From Streptomyces armeniacus (GTDB lineage: Bacteria > Actinomycetota > Actinomycetes > Streptomycetales > Streptomycetaceae), in the NCBI RefSeq assembly GCF_003355155.1, contig NZ_CP031320.1, positions 2,967,367 to 3,031,366 of the forward strand: a stretch of 64,000 nucleotides of DNA, given 5' to 3'. Positions 60,284 to 64,000 of this stretch are shown here, piece after piece. Below the pieces are notes generated by a model. That model made no database searches. It worked only from the letters and a program-made list of their open reading frames with translations, and had not been told where the DNA came from. The position numbers and the translations under genes were made by a program. How positions within the stretch are numbered: position 1 is the stretch's first letter; each line of letters begins with the position of its first letter.

Positions 60284-61468
60284 ATGGCCGCACCCCGAGC
60301 CGTGGAGGTGGGGCACCGCATCGCCACCGCCCGGCGCCTCGCCCGCATGACTCAGCGCGATCTCTCCGCAGCGTCGGACGTGTCGTACGGAATGGTCCGC
60401 GCTGTGGAGCGCGGTGCCCGGACGCCGGGCGACGAGGTGCTGGACGCGCTCGCGGCGGCGCTCGGCGTCGACCCGTCGCGGCTGCGGGGAGAACGGGTCA
60501 CCGGCGACTCCCGCATGCAGGCGGCGCTCCCCGGGCTGTCGGCTGTGGTCGCCACGTACGACGTGCCGGAGGACGGGCCGGTGCGCCCGCTGGACGCGCT
60601 GCGCACTGCGGTTGCCGAGGCGGTGTCGTGGCGACTGGGGTCTCAGTACCTCCGTCTCGCCCAGCGAGCCCCGGAGTTGCTGGGGGAGCTGCAGCGGGCG
60701 CTGCACAAGGCGCGGGACGGCGGGGAGCGTGCTGAGCTGGCGGAGCTGCTCACCGCCGCGTACCGGGCTGCTGATGCCGTCGCGTACAAGGCGGGCGCGC
60801 ATGATCTCTCCGCCCGGCTCGTCGAGTTGATGCGCTGGGCGGCCACGCAGTCCGGGGACCCCCTGCTGGATTCCGCCGCTGCCTACGTACGGGGAGAGAC
60901 GTTCTTCGCGGCTGGCGCGCACGCCGCCGGACTGCAAGTGCTCGAGGCGGCGATCGACCGTACTCCCGCGGCGGACTCGCCGGAGGCCAGGGCGGCCCGG
61001 GGCGCATTGCACATGCGGGCCGCCGTGCTTGCGGGACGGGCTGGTGACGCGGACGGCGCAGAACGGCACCTGGGCGAGGCCCGTCGGCTGGGGGACACCG
61101 TTCCCGAGGACGTGTACGCGGGAACGGCGTTCGGGCCGTCCTCGGTGCGGATTCACGAGGTGTCGGTGTCGGTCGGTCTCGGGAACGATCATCTGCGGCG
61201 AGCACTGGCCATCGCCCGCGAGTGGGTGCCGCCGCAGGATCTCCCGGCTGAGCGGCGTTCGTCGTTCCACGTGGAGGTCGGGCGCGCCCAGCTCTGGTCC
61301 GGACTGCGTGACGAGGCGTTCGAGTCGCTGAAGACGGCTCGCCGCATCGCCCCGCAGCATGCCCGTGACCACCAGTGGGTCCGGGAGGACATCGCCACGC
61401 TGCGGCGGTTGAAGCGAGCGGCCCGCGAGGAGCTGTCGCATTTCGCCGACTGGTGTCGCGTCATCTGA
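60284..61468 (+). CDS. XRE family regulator with TPR-like C-terminal domain
   Basis: This 394-aa protein has an N-terminal helix-turn-helix (MTQRDLSAASDVSYGMVRAV, ERGARTPGDE) and then helical repeats (AELLTAAYRAADAVAYKAGA, AERHLGEARRLGDT, LKTARRIAPQHARDHQWVR) like those of Streptomyces regulators with TPR sensors. It is followed after 92 bp by a DUF6415 gene and a zinc-knuckle gene, a trio often seen in Streptomyces accessory DNA. Confidence 0.8.
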   Translation: MAAPRAVEVGHRIATARRLARMTQRDLSAASDVSYGMVRAVERGARTPGDEVLDALAAALGVDPSRLRGERVTGDSRMQAALPGLSAVVATYDVPEDGPVRPLDALRTAVAEAVSWRLGSQYLRLAQRAPELLGELQRALHKARDGGERAELAELLTAAYRAADAVAYKAGAHDLSARLVELMRWAATQSGDPLLDSAAAYVRGETFFAAGAHAAGLQVLEAAIDRTPAADSPEARAARGALHMRAAVLAGRAGDADGAERHLGEARRLGDTVPEDVYAGTAFGPSSVRIHEVSVSVGLGNDHLRRALAIAREWVPPQDLPAERRSSFHVEVGRAQLWSGLRDEAFESLKTARRIAPQHARDHQWVREDIATLRRLKRAAREELSHFADWCRVI

Positions 61469-61560
61469 ATGCGCGGCGGGACTGCCACAGGCTGTGGCAG
61501 TTGTGCCCGGTACGTCCGGCGACCATCTGGCCACACAGAGAGAACAGATGGGACCTGACC

Positions 61561-61911
61561 ATGAGCGAGCCCCTCGCGCCTCCGGCGCCGACTCCCGAGG
61601 ACGTTGCACAGATCCGCGCGACGGTCGACCGCGCGCTGCGACCGCTGGCGCTGCCCGCCCGGCCTGAGATGGCCGACCTTGAGCAACGGCTCCGGGAGTA
61701 CGTCGAGTTGCTGCTGCCTGCCGCCGAAGCGGTCATGAGCGCACTGCGGCGCGGATCGGTGGACTGGTGCCGGCACCATGAGCACCTCGACCGCATCCGC
61801 CGCCACGCCGGTCAGGGTCTCGGCGGCACCCCGCTGTCCGCGCACGTGCAGCTGCGGCACCTCGCCCGCGACTGCGCCGCGCTCCTGGAGTACGTGGAGT
61901 GTGAGCGGTGA
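61561..61911 (+). CDS. DUF6415 family protein
   Basis: This 116-aa helical protein with RALRPLALPARPEMADLEQR, LREYVELLLPAAEAVMSAL and RLARDCAALLEYVECER-type ending (LRHLARDCAALLEYVECER) fits DUF6415. Function unknown. Its stop overlaps the next GTG by 4 bases. ATG 61561 chosen; the upstream in-frame region is inside the spacer. Confidence 0.75.
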   Translation: MSEPLAPPAPTPEDVAQIRATVDRALRPLALPARPEMADLEQRLREYVELLLPAAEAVMSALRRGSVDWCRHHEHLDRIRRHAGQGLGGTPLSAHVQLRHLARDCAALLEYVECER

Positions 61912-62129
61912 CCGCGGCGGATGAGCTGCTGTCTCCGGGCGGGGAGTGCGCCGTGTGCAAGGAACAGGTGGACGAACGGGTGCTGGTCGCGGTGGTCGAG
62001 GTCGGCTCAGGTCCCGGCCATCTCGTCCATGGCTGCCTGCCGTGCGCCCGCGCACGGGCCCGCTCCCCGTTCGCCCCGCCGTGGCTCGCGGAGGACCTGG
62101 CCGCCATCGATGCGGACCGGATGACGTAA
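61908..62129 (+). CDS. Small zinc-knuckle protein (73 aa)
   Basis: This 73-aa protein has GGECAVCKEQVDERVLVAVV and HGCLPCARARA; the two CxxC motifs and a histidine suggest one zinc site. It is translationally coupled to the DUF6415 gene. Unknown function. Confidence 0.7.
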   Translation: MTAADELLSPGGECAVCKEQVDERVLVAVVEVGSGPGHLVHGCLPCARARARSPFAPPWLAEDLAAIDADRMT

Positions 62130-62201
62130 GAAAGCGCTTCGCGCACCCTGTGTGGCGCGCTGCTTACTCGAACGGAGTGCGGGTCGTCGCCGGGGTGGAC
62201 G

Positions 62202-62235
62202 GGAGAGGGGCTCCCCTGTTGGGGAGCCCCTCTCC
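62202..62235. terminator. Strong hairpin terminator
   Basis: GGAGAGGGGCTCCCC (62202-62216) pairs perfectly with GGGGAGCCCCTCTCC (62221-62235) around TGTT. It lies 73 bp after the zinc-knuckle gene and 12 bp from the 3' end of the tRNA fragment on the minus strand, so it could be the original tRNA terminator. Confidence 0.85.
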
Positions 62236-62246
62236 GGGAGCCGTTG

Positions 62247-62288
62247 TGGAGCCTAGGAGAGTCGAACTCCTGACATCCGCCATGCAAA
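62247..62288 (-). other. 3' fragment of tRNA-Ala (possible attachment-site scar)
   Basis: Read on the minus strand, 42 nt from TTTGCATGGCGGATG through GTTCGACTCTCCTAGGCTCCA match the anticodon-to-3'-end part of tRNA-Ala(TGC). The T arm and acceptor 3' strand are intact. No D arm or 5' acceptor strand occurs upstream, so it cannot be a functional tRNA. Actinobacterial integrative elements insert in tRNA 3' ends and leave such fragments at one boundary. Confidence 0.65.
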
Positions 62289-63054
62289 CGCGCCCGCCGC
62301 CGTAGCTCACGGCTTCTACCTGCAACTTCGGCAGCGAGTATGGCCCCGAAGACACCTGTGGGGCCCCGTTTCGCCGGAGTTTCACGGCCAAAACCATGGC
62401 CGCGACTGAGCGCCTGGGAATGGCGACGGACGCAAGAATGACCCCAGAGACACGGCTTGCGTTGCCGCGGGCTCAGGGTTGGCCTTACAGAACCACGGTG
62501 GCAGCAGCGGCCGGGCAATTCACCCGCGAAGCCGAAGCCCGCGTTTCCTCTACTCAGGGTCCTCCCTACGGGCTCGGATCCGACGCCGACGCCGAGCACG
62601 CGCGGCTCGGTCAGCCACAGCCAATGTGAGGGCGGCACCGAGTGAACCAAGGAACTCGGGCAGAGCAGAACTCAGAATGTCGAACACGGGCGCCACGACG
62701 CATCGAAGGGTTCGTCGTGCGTCGTTTCCCCTCAACAAAGTTCGCTGTTGGGCGCGCCCTCCGACCGGCACCAGGGCCAGCCCCCCGTACGGAGTTCGTC
62801 GCGACGCCTTTCACTCCGAACCCTGAGTCGCGCACCGACTTGGTCATGGTCAGCACTCGGACGCCGCAGCACCACGCGGTGCCGCAGCACATTCTGCCGA
62901 ATGGGCAAGCGTTAGTCCAACTCCGTTGGCCATGCTGTTGGTTAGCTGTCTGAGCCCGCTGCGGGACGGCCGTTCGAGGTGCTCGGCTCTTCCGTACGAC
63001 GGTGCTACATGTGTGGAGGGCTCACCACGACACCTTGCGGCTTGCTGTCGAGCA
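62289..63054. other. Region without recognisable genes
   Basis: These 766 bp to the right of the tRNA fragment have lower coding signal and GC content than the rest. Several ORFs are open in different frames, but none gives a peptide I recognise or has a good start. It could be remnant mobile DNA. Confidence 0.5.
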
Positions 63055-63363
63055 TCACGGCTGGCGTGCGGCCTCGTCGTGGACGGTGGGATGGACGCGA
63101 TACGTGACGGCGGGCTGTTGGCCACGCGTGCCCCGGCGCTGAGGCTGGGTTGCCCGAAGGTAGCCGTGCGCCTGGAGCAGCTGGAGAGCGGGGGCGGTGT
63201 TGGCGAGGGCACTGTAGCGGCCCGCGATGTGGTCGATGAGCTCGCCTTCGGGCGAGAGGGCGGCGAGCTGGCCGTGCCGGGCGAGTTGTTCGGCGAGCTT
63301 CTCCGGAGTGCCGCATGACTGCCTCACCACCCGACGGGTAGTCGGTGGCGACGGCCAACTCAC
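63055..63363 (-). CDS. Possible winged-helix-like fragment
   Basis: This up-to-102-aa ORF has an ordered segment, EKLAEQLARHGQLAALSPEG, then LIDHIAGRYSALANTAPALQ and LLQAHGYLRATQPQRRGTRG, followed by QQPAVTYRVHP. The helix pattern and basic wing suggest a small DNA-binding (winged-helix) domain, perhaps the C-terminal remnant of a larger element gene. The real start may be the GTG near 63327 (VRQSCGTPEK). Unrecognised family. Confidence 0.35.
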   Translation of the reverse strand: MSWPSPPTTRRVVRQSCGTPEKLAEQLARHGQLAALSPEGELIDHIAGRYSALANTAPALQLLQAHGYLRATQPQRRGTRGQQPAVTYRVHPTVHDEAARQP

Positions 63364-63440
63364 CCCAATTCTGGTTGTGTTGCACTGTATGACCGTCAGA
63401 GGACTGGTGTTACCTTTTGAGGAAAAAGGGGTGTCTTGCC

Positions 63441-64000
63441 ATGAGCACGGCTATATACCGGCGCCAACTGGAGCAGAGACGGAAGGACCTCGCGGGAGCA
63501 CAGAAGAAGGCGGGGGAGTTCCGGAAGAAGGAGTCGGACAAACGGACGGCCGCCAACAAGGCCCGGGAGGCTGCGGGGAAGAAGAGCGGCAGCATGGCGG
63601 CGAGTAAGCAGCGAGAGGCGAGTCGTCACGAGGCCGCTGCTACAGCTGCCAGCAAATCTGCCAGCACCTGGGACGGCAAGGTCGCCCGCTTCCTAAAGGA
63701 GATCGGCGGGCTGGAAGCCAAACTCGCCAAGGCAGAGGCAGCCGAGCGTGCTGCGGCAGACAAGGTCCGCCAGCGGGAACAGGAGCAGGCGGAACGTCGC
63801 GCAGCCTTAGCGCAGCAGGAGATCGAAGGCCGTTTGTCGACGACAGAGGGGCAAGTGTCCACGATGCTGGAGGAAATTCGAGCGCCGAGACCTGAGAAGC
63901 TACGGATCCTGCTGCTGGGTGCCTCGTCCGAAGGCGACTTGCGGGTTGGGAGGGAGCAGCAGCGGATCCGCGCCGCCGTGCAGGCCGCCACACACCGTGA
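63441..64000 (+). CDS. Coiled-coil protein with the start of a conserved effector-like domain (truncated by the window)
   Basis: The reading frame is open from ATG 63441 to the right edge (186 codons). The first 130 residues are strongly charged helix (MSTAIYRRQLEQRRKDLAGA, QKKAGEFRKKESDKRTAANK, then long Ala/Glu/Lys/Arg stretches), predicted as coiled coil. From residue 155 a folded domain begins: KLRILLLGASSEGDLRVGRE, QQRIRAAVQAATHR. This strand-loop-helix beginning resembles CHAT/caspase-like or TIR-like effector domains in Streptomyces accessory genes; I cannot decide without the rest. A TTA codon lies at 63807-63809, so translation may need the bldA tRNA. Confidence 0.7.
   Translation, partial: MSTAIYRRQLEQRRKDLAGAQKKAGEFRKKESDKRTAANKAREAAGKKSGSMAASKQREASRHEAAATAASKSASTWDGKVARFLKEIGGLEAKLAKAEAAERAAADKVRQREQEQAERRAALAQQEIEGRLSTTEGQVSTMLEEIRAPRPEKLRILLLGASSEGDLRVGREQQRIRAAVQAATHR

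Noticed and set aside
62247..62330. Complete tRNA-Ala
   Set aside because: Only the anticodon-to-3' part is present. No D arm or 5' acceptor strand can be formed from the adjacent bases.
61733..62650. 305-codon minus-strand ORF across the tRNA fragment
   Set aside because: It passes through the DUF6415 and zinc-knuckle genes, the terminator and the tRNA fragment, and its peptide (with EFDSPRLH from the tRNA T arm) is not protein-like.

Overview
This is a high-GC actinobacterial chromosome segment, almost certainly Streptomyces or a close relative. The evidence is near-total G/C at third codon positions, frequent GTG starts, 4-bp ATGA/GTGA gene overlaps, a crgA gene, tandem class E sortases, DUF397/DUF5753 regulators, and the order fhaA-fhaB-pstP-rodA-pbpA-pknB, which in Streptomyces lies not far from the replication origin. 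No biosynthetic gene cluster, CRISPR array or intact insertion sequence is visible.

Left part (1-9 kb): the end of a branched-chain alpha-keto acid dehydrogenase operon (E1 alpha, E1 beta and the start of E2, all minus strand) faces an Lrp/AsnC regulator. Next comes a complete phosphoenolpyruvate-dependent dihydroxyacetone kinase system. HPr and DhaM (minus) diverge from an IclR regulator, and DhaK, DhaL and a dedicated enzyme I (plus) follow, so the whole phosphorelay PEP -> EI -> HPr -> DhaM -> DhaL -> DhaK is encoded in one block.

9-25 kb: mostly single genes. They include a DUF4097 lipoprotein, a PPOX-type flavoprotein, AzlCD with a divergent XRE-cupin regulator, an alpha/beta hydrolase, a Tat-exported M28 peptidase, a SMI1/KNR4 protein, a methyltransferase, a GNAT enzyme and an AraC regulator. 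At 22.0-24.1 kb there is a whiJ-like cluster (DUF5753 HTH, DUF397 and small partner genes). Three of its genes carry a frameshift or in-frame stop, and its DUF397 protein has an internal 81-bp duplication.

25-37 kb: phenylacetate catabolism. A TetR regulator diverges from paaN, and paaABCDE starts 7 kb downstream. An identical 18-bp imperfect palindrome occurs in both promoter regions, which suggests one regulon. Between them lie a carboxymuconolactone-decarboxylase-like gene, an SDR, a second TetR gene, a SpoU rRNA methyltransferase, and an HTTM/DUF5819 membrane pair.

37-58 kb: rhodanese, J-domain protein, DUF2252 protein, HxlR/AzoR, DUF2867 protein and tRNA-Leu(CAG). Then comes the cell-wall growth and Ser/Thr signalling operon fhaA-fhaB-pstP-rodA-pbpA-pknB. 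Convergent to it are two class E sortases, an anthranilate/PABA synthase amidotransferase, a 59-aa membrane protein, a DUF881 protein, CrgA (plus strand), a group of DnaA boxes, a rhomboid protease and a cyclophilin.

58-64 kb: DUF5324 protein, a stand-alone ATP-dependent DNA ligase domain, a HAD hydrolase and an XRE/DUF6415/zinc-finger trio. A strong terminator and a 42-nt 3' fragment of tRNA-Ala follow, which looks like an integration scar. The last stretch is sparser and contains a TTA codon. It holds a truncated coiled-coil protein that runs off the window and may be the start of an accessory effector gene.
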